DNA from: Ruminococcus sp.
GTDB taxonomy: Bacteria; Bacillota; Clostridia; Oscillospirales; Ruminococcaceae
Length of the DNA stretch: 44,592 nt
NCBI GenBank assembly: GCA_017523285.1
Contig: JAFWWU010000001.1
Location: 1-44,592, forward strand
Direction: 5' to 3'
The notes beneath the pieces were generated by a model. The model was given only the letters and a program-made list of their open reading frames with translations, was not told the DNA's origin and searched no databases. Both the position numbers and the translations under genes were made by a program. This document shows, piece by piece, positions 24,152-32,497 of this stretch. Within the stretch, counting starts at the first letter, position 1. Each line of letters starts with the position of its first letter.

Positions 24152-24949
24152 TTATTTCTCACAGCTTGCAATTGCACCTGTAGGACAAGCTTCAAGGCAT
24201 ACTCCACAACCTGTGCATTTTGTATAATCAATAACAGCGTGGAAATCAACAACATGGATAGCGTCATTCTCGCATTTCTTTTCACAGATTTTACAGCCGA
24301 TACAGCCGTTTTTGCAGAAAGTCTTTGTCATCTTTCCGTTATCCTTTGAAGAACATTTAACGTCTATGTGATTCTTAATCGGATGAATTGAAATAAGCGA
24401 ATTAGGGCATATTTTTACACATTTTCCGCAAGCAATACACTTTGATTTATCAACGCAGGCAATGCCGTTTTTTATTGAAATTGCGTTTTCAGAGCATATT
24501 TCTGCACAGTCGCCAAGTCCGATACAGCCATAACTGCAAAATCCATCGCCGCTGTAAAATCTGTTTACTGCAACGCAGGATTTTACTCCGTCAAACTCAT
24601 ATTTTTTAGAGGTTGCATTGCAGTTCCCCTGACAATGAATGACAGCGGCTTCGGGAGTAATCGATGCAGCTTCAACACCCATTACAGCGGCAATTTTTTT
24701 GGCAACGGGAGAGCCTCCGGGCTTGCACATATTAGTAACCGCACCTTTATTCACAACAGCGTCTGCATAATCCGCACAGCCTGCAAATCCGCATGCGCCG
24801 CAATTAGCCTGCGGAAGTACATCACTGATTTTTTCAATACGCTCGTCAACCTTAACCTCGAACACCTTTGAAGCAACAGTAAGAAGAATTCCTGCAAGAA
24901 CTCCGATAACTGCAAAAATGATTATCGGAAGAATAAAAGTTTCAAACAT
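24152..24949 (-). CDS. rnfB: Rnf complex subunit B, multi-cluster ferredoxin
   Basis: 265 residues: one N-terminal membrane helix (about 5-27), the four-cysteine Rnf cluster site with Cys50, Cys53, Cys58 and Cys75 (CGACGFAGC), then ferredoxin-like sites including CIACGKCVKICP and CTGCGVCLEACP plus two less regular ones (CSYGCIGLGDCAEIC, CKNGCIGCKICEKKC). RnfB takes electrons from reduced ferredoxin and passes them into the membrane complex that pumps Na+ or H+ while reducing NAD+. Last gene of the operon, 12 bp after rnfA. Confidence 0.96.
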   Translation of the reverse strand: MFETFILPIIIFAVIGVLAGILLTVASKVFEVKVDERIEKISDVLPQANCGACGFAGCADYADAVVNKGAVTNMCKPGGSPVAKKIAAVMGVEAASITPEAAVIHCQGNCNATSKKYEFDGVKSCVAVNRFYSGDGFCSYGCIGLGDCAEICSENAISIKNGIACVDKSKCIACGKCVKICPNSLISIHPIKNHIDVKCSSKDNGKMTKTFCKNGCIGCKICEKKCENDAIHVVDFHAVIDYTKCTGCGVCLEACPTGAIASCEK

Positions 24950-24961
24950 AAATAATCCCCC

Positions 24962-25543
24962 TTAACCGATTTGCATACCCGAAAAAGCCATAAAGCTTAC
25001 AGAAACGATAGAAGCGGCTATAAGTGTGCTCGGAACACCTTTGAATGTATCTGGAATATCAGCATTTTCAATTCTTGAACGAACTCCTGAAAAGAGAATA
25101 AGTGCAAGAGTAAATGCCATACCTACAAAAACAGAATTGAGTACAGAAATACCAAAGCTGAATCCGTTATCTATATTCTGAAGCGTAACTCCGAGAACAG
25201 CACAGTTTGTAGTAATAAGCGGCAGATAAACACCGAGAGCATTATAAAGCGGCGGCATAATCTTTTTCAGTATGATTTCAACAAGCTGTACGAAAAGTGC
25301 AATAATAAGAATAAATGCAACAGTTCTCAGATAAGTGAGATTATTCGGCTCAAGAATTAATGCGTAAACAGGATATGTAACAACAGTTGCACAAGCCATT
25401 ACGAATATTACAGCCGCACCCATTCCAAGACTTGATGAAAGCTTTTTTGATACTCCGAGAAAAGGGCAGATTCCCATAAATTTAGAAAGAACAATATTAT
25501 CTGTCAGAATAGCAGTCAGCATAAGTGTAAAGATAGTTTTCAT
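24962..25543 (-). CDS. rnfA: Rnf complex subunit A
   Basis: 193 residues with six predicted membrane helices. The pattern NIVLSKFMGICPFLGVSKKL near the N-terminus matches RnfA, homologous to NqrE; Cys residues in this half-helix and in ITTNCAVLG hold the in-membrane [2Fe-2S] cluster shared with RnfE in the family. It overlaps the last base of rnfE and precedes rnfB. Confidence 0.96.
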   Translation of the reverse strand: MKTIFTLMLTAILTDNIVLSKFMGICPFLGVSKKLSSSLGMGAAVIFVMACATVVTYPVYALILEPNNLTYLRTVAFILIIALFVQLVEIILKKIMPPLYNALGVYLPLITTNCAVLGVTLQNIDNGFSFGISVLNSVFVGMAFTLALILFSGVRSRIENADIPDTFKGVPSTLIAASIVSVSFMAFSGMQIG

Positions 25544-26202
25544 TATTCAGCACACTCTCCCTTCTGACCGCATACAGCCGCATTCGGACAGCCTGCACAG
25601 CCGATTTTTTCAGGTGGTCTGCGTTTAGCGATTTTGTTTACAAGCGCTATGATACAGCCGAGAACGAAAAATCCGCCCGGCGACATAACAAATATTGACA
25701 TAGGCTCTATTTTATCTGAAATAGTCATCCCCATCCACTGACCTGCACCGAGTATTTCTCTTACAGAGGCAATAAGGAAAAGTGAAAGAGTAAAGCCAAG
25801 CCCCATACCGAGTCCGTCGCAGATCGAGGGGATAACCTTATTCTTGCTTGCGAACATTTCCGCACGTCCGAGAATAATACAGTTTACGGTAATAAGTGAA
25901 AGAAATGTACCAAGGCTTTCATAAAGCGAAGGAACATATCCATGCAGGATAAATTCAACAAGTGTAACAAAGCCTGCAATAATTACGATATAGCACGGAA
26001 GCTTTACTGATTTTGGAATAGCGTTTTTCAGCAGGGAAATGATAAGATTTGAGCAGACAAGCACAAAGGTTGTCGCAAGTCCCATGCCGAGTCCGTTTTT
26101 TGCCTGATTTGTGACAGCGAGAGTAGGGCACATACCAAGAAGTCCGATAAGATTAGGATTTTCTTTTATAAGTCCTTTTGTAAATTCCTTGAAATTACTC
26201 AC
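25543..26202 (-). CDS. rnfE: Rnf complex subunit E
   Basis: 219 residues from the GTG at 26202 (SNFKEFTKGLIKENPNLIGL), behind AGGAGG; the start overlaps the rnfG stop by 8 bp. An upstream in-frame ATG would lie deep in rnfG. Six membrane helices; NLIGLLGMCPTLAVTN and LITVNCIILGRAE are the RnfE counterparts of the RnfA motifs. The C-terminus has an extra Cys-rich tail, GCAGCPNAAVCGQKGECAE, with four cysteines that could bind metal. Confidence 0.94.
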   Translation of the reverse strand: MSNFKEFTKGLIKENPNLIGLLGMCPTLAVTNQAKNGLGMGLATTFVLVCSNLIISLLKNAIPKSVKLPCYIVIIAGFVTLVEFILHGYVPSLYESLGTFLSLITVNCIILGRAEMFASKNKVIPSICDGLGMGLGFTLSLFLIASVREILGAGQWMGMTISDKIEPMSIFVMSPGGFFVLGCIIALVNKIAKRRPPEKIGCAGCPNAAVCGQKGECAE

Positions 26203-26713
26203 CGATAATCGCCTCCTTGTTTGCTGAATATGTGTCAAGAGCAATAGAAACAGCTTTATGCATACCCTTAGAAGAATAAGTTGCACCTGTTATTATGATG
26301 TCAGATGAAAATTCAGGAGAAGAAAGTCCGATATAATTGCTCAGATAAGCTTTGTTCTGAACTTTAGTTCCAAGCCCTGCGGTTTCTGCGATAGAAACAA
26401 TACTTATACCGCATATTTCACCGTTTTCGTCAATGCCGATAAGAGTTTGTATGCCGTCTTTTGCATATCCGTCAACAGTAATATCGAAAATAGCTCTTTT
26501 CTTATCATCTGTTATAATTTGTGTGATTCCGTCAAATGAAAGCTCTGAAACCTTATAATCTGCCTCGCCGAAAACCTCATTAAGACTTGTCTGAAGCTTT
26601 TCCTGCTGGGCCTTTTCGATTTTCGGCAGGGTAAGGTCATTTGCAAATGCAAGCAGACCGCTGACAATAATACATACTGTCATAAGTACAAGCGGAGGCA
26701 TAAAATTCTTCAT
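26195..26713 (-). CDS. rnfG: Rnf complex subunit G, covalent flavoprotein
   Basis: 172 residues with one N-terminal membrane helix (about 7-25) and an FMN-binding domain. The motif ITGATYSSKGM gives Thr145 as the expected phosphoester-linked FMN site, to be filled by the ApbE enzyme encoded at the start of this operon. The domain is on the outer face of the membrane. It starts 2 bp after rnfD. Confidence 0.95.
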   Translation of the reverse strand: MKNFMPPLVLMTVCIIVSGLLAFANDLTLPKIEKAQQEKLQTSLNEVFGEADYKVSELSFDGITQIITDDKKRAIFDITVDGYAKDGIQTLIGIDENGEICGISIVSIAETAGLGTKVQNKAYLSNYIGLSSPEFSSDIIITGATYSSKGMHKAVSIALDTYSANKEAIIGE

Positions 26714-26715
26714 CG

Positions 26716-27639
26716 TTATTCTGCCTCCTTTTCATGCTTTACAGCACCGATTATTTTCGGAGCAGTAAAATTATCAATATAAGGAGTAACGATATTCATA
26801 AGCAGTATTGCGAATGAAGCACCCTCAGGATAACCGCCGTATTCTCTGATAACAAATGTGATGATTCCACATCCGAGACCGAATATGAATTTCCCTTTTG
26901 TTGTGATAGGTGTTGTAACATAATCGGTTGCCATGAAAAATGCACAGAGGAGCAGACCGCCTGAAAGCACCTGATAAATCGGGTCATTTCCTGCTATAAA
27001 TTCAAGTGCGGCAAATATTCCGATAAACGCAAGCGGTGCGGCAGGAGAAATTATTCTTGTGACAATCAGAAATACTCCGCCGATAATAAGCCCCAATGAG
27101 CATACCTCGCCTATACAGCCCTTTGTATTTCCTATAAGTAAATCAATGTATGAAGCGTCGCCGCTTATAAGCGGAGTTGCACCTGTAACAGCGTCGCTGT
27201 CAGTCATAAATCTTGTTGCCGACCATGTTGTCATATTTGATGTAAATGAAAGCATGAGTACGATACGGGCAACAATTGCGGGATTTGCAAAATTCTGTCC
27301 CAGACCGCCGAATAACTGCTTTACGATTGCAATTGCAACGAAACAGCCGATTAAAGCCTGCCAAACAGGCAAATCAGGCGAAAGATTCATAGCGAGAATA
27401 GTACCTGTAAGTGCGGCGCTGAGGTCGGATACAGTCTGCTCACGCTTCATTATAATGCGGCAGAGAGCTTCTGTAACTACACAGCCTGCAATACACGCAA
27501 CAGAAAGTATAAGTGCTTTTGCTCCGAACATAACTATACCTGTTATGAGTGACGGAAGCAGAGCGATTATTACAAGAAGCATTATTTTTTGCGTACTCAT
27601 ATTTCCTGTAATATGAGGAGAAGCCGATACTTTTAACAT
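26716..27639 (-). CDS. rnfD: Rnf complex subunit D, covalent flavoprotein
   Basis: 307 residues, multi-pass membrane protein homologous to NqrB. The loop DAVTGATPLISG contains Thr155, the expected covalent FMN site. Motifs QLFGGLGQNFANPA and the C-terminal EYGGYPEGASFAILLMNIV are typical of RnfD, part of the ion-translocating core. It follows rnfC by 18 bp. Confidence 0.96.
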   Translation of the reverse strand: MLKVSASPHITGNMSTQKIMLLVIIALLPSLITGIVMFGAKALILSVACIAGCVVTEALCRIIMKREQTVSDLSAALTGTILAMNLSPDLPVWQALIGCFVAIAIVKQLFGGLGQNFANPAIVARIVLMLSFTSNMTTWSATRFMTDSDAVTGATPLISGDASYIDLLIGNTKGCIGEVCSLGLIIGGVFLIVTRIISPAAPLAFIGIFAALEFIAGNDPIYQVLSGGLLLCAFFMATDYVTTPITTKGKFIFGLGCGIITFVIREYGGYPEGASFAILLMNIVTPYIDNFTAPKIIGAVKHEKEAE

Positions 27640-27657
27640 AAACTGAGTCCTTTCGGT

Positions 27658-28935
27658 TTAATTGCGAGGGATAATCATTTTTGCAAGCTGATTTATTTCA
27701 GCAAGCTTTCTTTTTGACGGACATACATAAGTACAGCAGCCGCAGTTCATACAAAGCGTAACTTTAAGCTTTTTTAGCGATTCAACATCTCTGCGATTAT
27801 ACGCTTTTTCTATTTCAGTAGGCATAAGATTGAACGGACATGCTCTCAGGCAGCGTCCGCAGCGGATACAAGCTGATTGCTTATCCGAGCTGATTTTATT
27901 CATAGCAAGAATTGCGTTATTTGTCTTTACAACGGGCTGGTCGATGTCGTATGCTGTCATACCCATCATAGGACCACCCATGATAAGCTTATTTATCTTG
28001 TCGGTTTCACATTCGCAGTAATTAAGAATGTGAGAAACTGCTGTTCCTACAGGCACTCTGAAATTACCTTTTTTCTTGACGGTATCGCCGTCAACAGTAA
28101 GAATTTTACTCACAAGCGGCATACCTGTTTTAAGATAATGATTAAGCTGTGCGGCAGTCGAAACATTCATTACGATAACGCCCTCATCAGAGGGGAGCTG
28201 TCCTTCTTTTATAAGTCTTCCTGTACAGTTGTATATAAGCACCTTTTCTCCTCCCTGCGGATAAGCAGAGGGAAGTGGCTTTATTTCAAACCGTTTATCA
28301 GACACTGTTTTTTCGGTAAGAGCCTTTATAGCGTCAGGTTTATTGCTTTCAATGCCGATTATTATTTTCTCTATGCCAAGATTTTTTGCAACGGCTGAAA
28401 GTCCCTCAACCACATCATCGGTATATTCTATCATAACACGGTCATCGGCTGTGATATAAGGCTCACATTCAGCGCCGTTCACAACAAGACAATCAACCTC
28501 TGATTTTGGATTAAGCTTTATATGTGTAGGAAAGCCTGCACCGCCAAGACCTACAAGTCCGCTTTCACGGACAGCTTTTACAAACGAATCCCTGTCTGTT
28601 ATAACGGGCGGAGTAAGCGAGCTATCCTTTGTCTGTAAGCCGTCACATTCGATTTCAACAGCCTTGCAGACATTTCCGTTTGCAAGCTTATAATCAGTGA
28701 TTGCGATAACCTTTCCCGATACTCCCGAATGAACAGGAACGGATAAGAATGCATCTGTGTCACCTATTTTCTGACCAACAGCAACTTCGTCACCGACCTT
28801 TACAAGAGGATTGCATGGTGCACCCATGTTCATAGACATTGGTATCTTAACGGTTTTCGGCAGAGAAATGTCAGTTATAGTACATTTTTCTGTGTTTTTA
28901 TTATGAGGAATATGTATACAGCTTAATTTAAGCAT
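27658..28935 (-). CDS. rnfC: Rnf complex subunit C, NADH-binding
   Basis: 425 residues. A biotinyl-like N-terminal domain (VPVHSGVSGKVIAI), the nucleotide/FMN domain with GLVGLGGAGFPTHIKL, a SLBB-like region, and two C-terminal [4Fe-4S] sites CIRCGRCLRACP and CMNCGCCTYVCP. RnfC is the peripheral subunit that exchanges electrons with NAD+/NADH. GGAGG lies six bases before the ATG at 28935. First of the six rnf genes, 24 bp after the Gx transporter gene. Confidence 0.96.
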   Translation of the reverse strand: MLKLSCIHIPHNKNTEKCTITDISLPKTVKIPMSMNMGAPCNPLVKVGDEVAVGQKIGDTDAFLSVPVHSGVSGKVIAITDYKLANGNVCKAVEIECDGLQTKDSSLTPPVITDRDSFVKAVRESGLVGLGGAGFPTHIKLNPKSEVDCLVVNGAECEPYITADDRVMIEYTDDVVEGLSAVAKNLGIEKIIIGIESNKPDAIKALTEKTVSDKRFEIKPLPSAYPQGGEKVLIYNCTGRLIKEGQLPSDEGVIVMNVSTAAQLNHYLKTGMPLVSKILTVDGDTVKKKGNFRVPVGTAVSHILNYCECETDKINKLIMGGPMMGMTAYDIDQPVVKTNNAILAMNKISSDKQSACIRCGRCLRACPFNLMPTEIEKAYNRRDVESLKKLKVTLCMNCGCCTYVCPSKRKLAEINQLAKMIIPRN

Positions 28936-28959
28936 TTTATACCTCCAAGGATAGTAGTT

Positions 28960-29448
28960 TTATTCAAAGTGATATTTCAGTATAAGAGAAAGAACAGAGC
29001 CTGTGAAAATTCCTGTAACACAGCCTGTTATAATCATTATCGGAAAATATGCGCCGATTGGTGAAAGCGACTGGTAATAGAATAATCCTGCCGCAATAAG
29101 CTGTGCGCAGTTATGCGATACAGCGCCCATTGCACTTGTGAAAGTTACCGAGCATCTGAAAATCCTGAAAAGCATAAGCATAACGATAAGCGAGAAAATA
29201 CCGCCTGAAGCCGATAGCAGAAATGCTGTAAATCCTCGTGTAATAAATACAAACAAAGATTTGAGAATTACAATTGATATCGTGCTTTTCAGATTAAGAC
29301 GTATCGCCGCAAACATGACAACAATACTTGCAAGTCCGGGCTTTGCACCGACAGGAAGCGGCAATGGAGTTATACTTTCAATATAGGAAAGTCCACAGGC
29401 AAGAGCAAGCAGAATTCCTGCAAGAGCGATATCAGAAGATTTTTTCAT
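28960..29448 (-). CDS. Gx transporter family membrane protein (EetB-like)
   Basis: 162 residues with about five membrane helices; the early motif LPVGAKPGLASIVVMFA is characteristic of the Gx transporter / heptaprenyl diphosphate synthase component I (HPS-I) family. Despite the old name it has no prenyl-synthase motifs. In Gram-positive flavin-based electron transfer loci a protein of this family is called EetB. The preceding gene stop is 10 bp upstream and carries the GGAGG site, so the two are coupled. Confidence 0.85.
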   Translation of the reverse strand: MKKSSDIALAGILLALACGLSYIESITPLPLPVGAKPGLASIVVMFAAIRLNLKSTISIVILKSLFVFITRGFTAFLLSASGGIFSLIVMLMLFRIFRCSVTFTSAMGAVSHNCAQLIAAGLFYYQSLSPIGAYFPIMIITGCVTGIFTGSVLSLILKYHFE

Positions 29449-29458
29449 ATAACCTCCG

Positions 29459-29827
29459 TCAGCCTATTGTAACATCGGCTTCCGAATCCTCGCCGATTAT
29501 CTTTACAGTAATTTTTTTCGGCAGACATACAATTGATTGTCCGTTTTTGCTTACAGCTCCCGTTTTAAGACATATTTTGTCGTGACAGTCTGTTTCGGTT
29601 ACGAAAATAGCGCCATCTTTCACTTCAAAGACTATATTTTCAGCGTTTGCAACAGTTATATTCTGTCTGTCTTTATCAAGTTCAAGCCTCAGTATTTCAT
29701 TTCCGTCTGATGATATCACAGCATACTTGCCATTTTTGCCGCTGTTTACAATAAACAAAGCGAGAAAACAGATGATAAGAATAATAGCAATAACAGCGGC
29801 TTCTTTTAAGTTCAGAAACTTTTTCAT
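29459..29827 (-). CDS. NusG domain II-containing membrane-anchored protein (EetA-like)
   Basis: 122 residues. One N-terminal membrane helix (about 8-27) is followed by an outward beta domain with the NusG_II pattern ETDCHDKICLKTGAVSKNG and SIVCLPKKITVKI, including three conserved cysteines. This is not the transcription factor NusG. Start taken as the ATG at 29827, 4 bp after the apbE stop and probably coupled; a TTG at 29851 is an alternative. The pairing with a Gx transporter protein recalls EetA-EetB. Confidence 0.8.
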   Translation of the reverse strand: MKKFLNLKEAAVIAIILIICFLALFIVNSGKNGKYAVISSDGNEILRLELDKDRQNITVANAENIVFEVKDGAIFVTETDCHDKICLKTGAVSKNGQSIVCLPKKITVKIIGEDSEADVTIG

Positions 29828-29831
29828 ATTT

Positions 29832-30800
29832 TTATTTTTTATGGAAATCAAGACCTTTGCTTATATATGAATTGCCATTTTCATCGAAAGCGGCGACTTT
29901 ATACAAATCGGATTCAAGATGATTTTCGATGTTTTCAGTGCCTTCAATCAGTATTTTTGTTGAGAGATAATCCGAAAGAATACCGCTGTCGCAGAATACG
30001 GTTACAGAGGTAAGGTCGCTTTGTGTCGGATATCCTGTTGAAAGGTCAATAATATGCGGATAGTTTTCACCATCAACTGTAAAAAAACGTTCATATCCAC
30101 CCGAAGTCGAAAGAAAACAAGCGTCTGTTTTTACTGTGCCGATAATACCGTTTCCGTCGGGATTTCTTATCTCAACGTTGAATTTACTGTTATCAGGCTT
30201 TTTGCCGTAAAGCAGAACAGATGATGTCATAGAAATAACAGCATGATCGGAGTTTCTGCTGCTATCGAGAACATCCCTGCACAAATCAAGGGCATATCCC
30301 TTTGCAAAAGCTCCCGAATCAAGCATACATTCGTTTTTTAGTGATATGACATTCCCGCTTTCAAAAGAAATGAAATTATCACCGATATTACCGAGTGAAT
30401 GAAGAATATCATTCTTTTCGGGCAGAATTTCACTTTTCTGAGCTTCTTTCCACAGCATAGTAACAGCGCCGCCCGAAACGATAACTTCGTTTCCGTATTC
30501 AGCGGAAAGAGATGTTGTTTTTTTTATGAAATCACACAAATCCTCCGAGCAGTTCATTGAACGCTTTTCATTGAGAGCGTGTATTTCTCCGCTTTTAGAA
30601 AAACAGTCCAGAGCTGTGTCAATACGGCTCAGGACTGATGAGATTGTTTTAATATCGTCTTTATCTGCGTTGACTGAGCATACGGTGTCCATTACGAAAA
30701 GCTCAGCAGTTGAATGCTCTGCGGCATGGTCTGATGTGCATGAACAGAAGAAGAGAATTGCTGCTATTGCAGAGCAAAAAGAAATATTTTTAAAAAACAT
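29832..30800 (-). CDS. apbE: FAD:protein FMN transferase lipoprotein
   Basis: 322 residues. The signal MFFKNISFCSAIAAILFFCSC ends in a lipobox with Cys21. The ApbE fold is recognisable by DSGAFAKGYALD (161-172; usual form D-x-G-G-x-A-K-G-x-x-x-D), STSGGYERFF (231-240), YPHIIDLSTGYP (247-258) and SDYLSTK (276-282) with the Mg2+-binding Asp region. It attaches FMN to Thr in proteins such as RnfG and RnfD, both encoded downstream, so its presence in the operon is functional. Some active-site positions differ from consensus (Ser162, Ala164), so activity should not be taken for granted. Confidence 0.9.
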   Translation of the reverse strand: MFFKNISFCSAIAAILFFCSCTSDHAAEHSTAELFVMDTVCSVNADKDDIKTISSVLSRIDTALDCFSKSGEIHALNEKRSMNCSEDLCDFIKKTTSLSAEYGNEVIVSGGAVTMLWKEAQKSEILPEKNDILHSLGNIGDNFISFESGNVISLKNECMLDSGAFAKGYALDLCRDVLDSSRNSDHAVISMTSSVLLYGKKPDNSKFNVEIRNPDGNGIIGTVKTDACFLSTSGGYERFFTVDGENYPHIIDLSTGYPTQSDLTSVTVFCDSGILSDYLSTKILIEGTENIENHLESDLYKVAAFDENGNSYISKGLDFHKK

Positions 30801-30859
30801 AAAAAACTCTTTTAATTCTTAACAAAAAATGCTATAATTAAATATGCGTGAGTTGATAT

Positions 30860-31552
30860 TTACTTGCTTCTTGTTTTTGTTATTCTGTCTTCACTTAGTT
30901 TGATAAGATTGAGAAGTGATGATGAATAAGGAGCATAATCAACCTGAAGTGTTGCAGTAGTAACATAAAGTGTATCGAAGTTTGTAACGCAGTCGTTATC
31001 ATCGAGAGCGATACCGCTTGATGCAGCTTTGATGTCAGCCTCGTTCATTGAAATGATAGCGTTTGCACTGTCGTTTGCAATAACCTTAGGCACCTTGAAA
31101 AGCTTCTGGTCGTTCTTTGGGTTAGCGTTATAAACTATTCTGAACAGCTTGTAAACTGAAAGCATAAGGTACGAAGAAACTTCCTTGATAAGAGTTATAC
31201 TGTTTGCCTTCTGTGCAAGAGAAAAGAGCAGACTGATTGAGTTGTTGATGATTTTTCTGTTGAAATTGATAATTTCAGGCGAAGGCATCTTGTTGTTTCC
31301 GTCATCATCGGGGATATCGTCGATAGTGATTGTTTTTCCTTCTGGCTCAGGTGTTCTTCCGAGAAGATAATCGCATGATACGTTATAGTAATCAGCAATT
31401 CTTACAAGAAAGTTAAGACCGCATTCTCTGATTCCCTTTTCGTAGTGTGAGAGAAGTGCCTGAGAAATTCCGAGATCAGCGGCAGCCTGTTTCTGACTGA
31501 TCTGACGTTCCTTACGCTGTAAAGTAATAATTCTTGCGAAATCCGAGTTCAT
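30860..31552 (-). CDS. XRE-family transcriptional regulator with a C-terminal helical domain
   Basis: 230 residues from the ATG at 31552, which has GGGAGG seven bases upstream. The N-terminal helix-turn-helix (about 7-62) includes ISQKQAAADLGISQALLSHYEKG and ends in the common CDYLLGR. A linker rich in Asp/Pro (66-90) leads to a helical C-terminal domain I cannot assign. Likely autoregulated: two copies of AATATCGAA flank its promoter. It lies just before apbE on the same strand, 59 bp apart, with no clear terminator between, so read-through into the Rnf operon is possible. Confidence 0.88.
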   Translation of the reverse strand: MNSDFARIITLQRKERQISQKQAAADLGISQALLSHYEKGIRECGLNFLVRIADYYNVSCDYLLGRTPEPEGKTITIDDIPDDDGNNKMPSPEIINFNRKIINNSISLLFSLAQKANSITLIKEVSSYLMLSVYKLFRIVYNANPKNDQKLFKVPKVIANDSANAIISMNEADIKAASSGIALDDNDCVTNFDTLYVTTATLQVDYAPYSSSLLNLIKLSEDRITKTRSK

Positions 31553-31599
31553 TTTTTTACCTCCCTTGAGTTTTTTAATAAGATATATAGTGAACAAAA

Positions 31600-31682
31600 A
31601 ATATCGAATTAAATAAACAGATACTGTAACAATTATATTATAATACAGATTGTATAATATGTAAAGATGGTGAAATATCGAA
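31600..31682. repeat. Direct repeat AATATCGAA flanking the XRE promoter
   Basis: The 9-mer AATATCGAA occurs at 31600-31608 and at 31674-31682, on both sides of the -10/-35 boxes at 31637-31665. The placement suggests binding sites for the XRE protein, but no palindrome is present. Confidence 0.4.
31637..31665 (-). promoter_or_regulatory. Promoter of the XRE regulator gene
   Basis: On the minus strand TTTACA (plus 31660-31665) and TATAAT (plus 31637-31642) are spaced by exactly 17 bp, about 85 bp before the start codon. Confidence 0.75.
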
Positions 31683-31815
31683 CTTTTCGTAAAAAAATGA
31701 ACATTCTTTGTACATTTTGGCAGATGATAAAAAAATAAAGCTTAAATTTGTGCAAATTCACAATACAAAATAGCTGAATGATTATAAAAATATAAAAGCA
31801 TTATAAGGAGGAAAA

Positions 31816-32457
31816 ATGAAAGGATACAGAATAAGCCTTATCAGACACGGACTTACAAAAGCGAATGACGAGGGAATTTATATAGGCAGAACCGATTATC
31901 CTCTTTCTTCAAAGGGAGAAAGTGAGCTTTGCAGTAAAATGGAGGAATATGAATATCCGAGAGTTCACAGAGTTTACACCTCTCCGCTAAGAAGATGTAC
32001 AGAAACGGCTGAAATACTCTTCCCTGATACTGAAACCTGTATCGTTGAAGACCTTACAGAGCTTAACTTCGGGGAATTTGAAGGGAAAAGCGTAGACGAG
32101 CTTATCGGCCGTGATGATTACAAGGAATGGCTTAAAGGCGGACTTGACAAAAGACCTCCGAATGGTGAAAGTATGGAAGAGCTTTGTGTTCGTACATACA
32201 AGGCTCTAAATGAAATCGTTATGGATATGATGAATGACGGAATTACTCATAGTGCTGTTATTACTCATGCAGGAATAATCTCGAATATGCTCTCATGTTT
32301 CGGGCTTCCGAAAACAAATCCCAAAGAGATTTCATGTCCGTCGGGTGAAGGATTTGAAATAATTGTTACCGCAAAGATGTGGCAGCAGTCGCAGGCGTTT
32401 GAAATACTCGGCGTTGTGCCTTATGACCGCATAGATGATGAGCCTTTGGATGAATAA
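31816..32457 (+). CDS. Histidine phosphatase family protein
   Basis: 213 residues with the RHG signature LIRHGLT (8-14; His11 is the phospho-acceptor), a second basic motif TSPLRRCTETA, the acidic ELNFGEFEG and the second histidine in ITHAGI. These are the hallmarks of the phosphoglycerate-mutase-like phosphatases; the substrate could be a cobalamin precursor, a sugar phosphate or other. AAGGAGG lies before the ATG. No cobalamin genes are near, so a general phosphatase name is safer. Confidence 0.9.
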   Translation: MKGYRISLIRHGLTKANDEGIYIGRTDYPLSSKGESELCSKMEEYEYPRVHRVYTSPLRRCTETAEILFPDTETCIVEDLTELNFGEFEGKSVDELIGRDDYKEWLKGGLDKRPPNGESMEELCVRTYKALNEIVMDMMNDGITHSAVITHAGIISNMLSCFGLPKTNPKEISCPSGEGFEIIVTAKMWQQSQAFEILGVVPYDRIDDEPLDE

Positions 32458-32497
32458 TTGAGAAAATTTGCCTTATAATACGTTATGAGGTGATTGC

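Noticed and set aside
26203-26286. Longer N-terminus for RnfE
   Set aside because: It is the reading-frame shadow of rnfG; GTG 26202 has AGGAGG and starts the RnfE homology.
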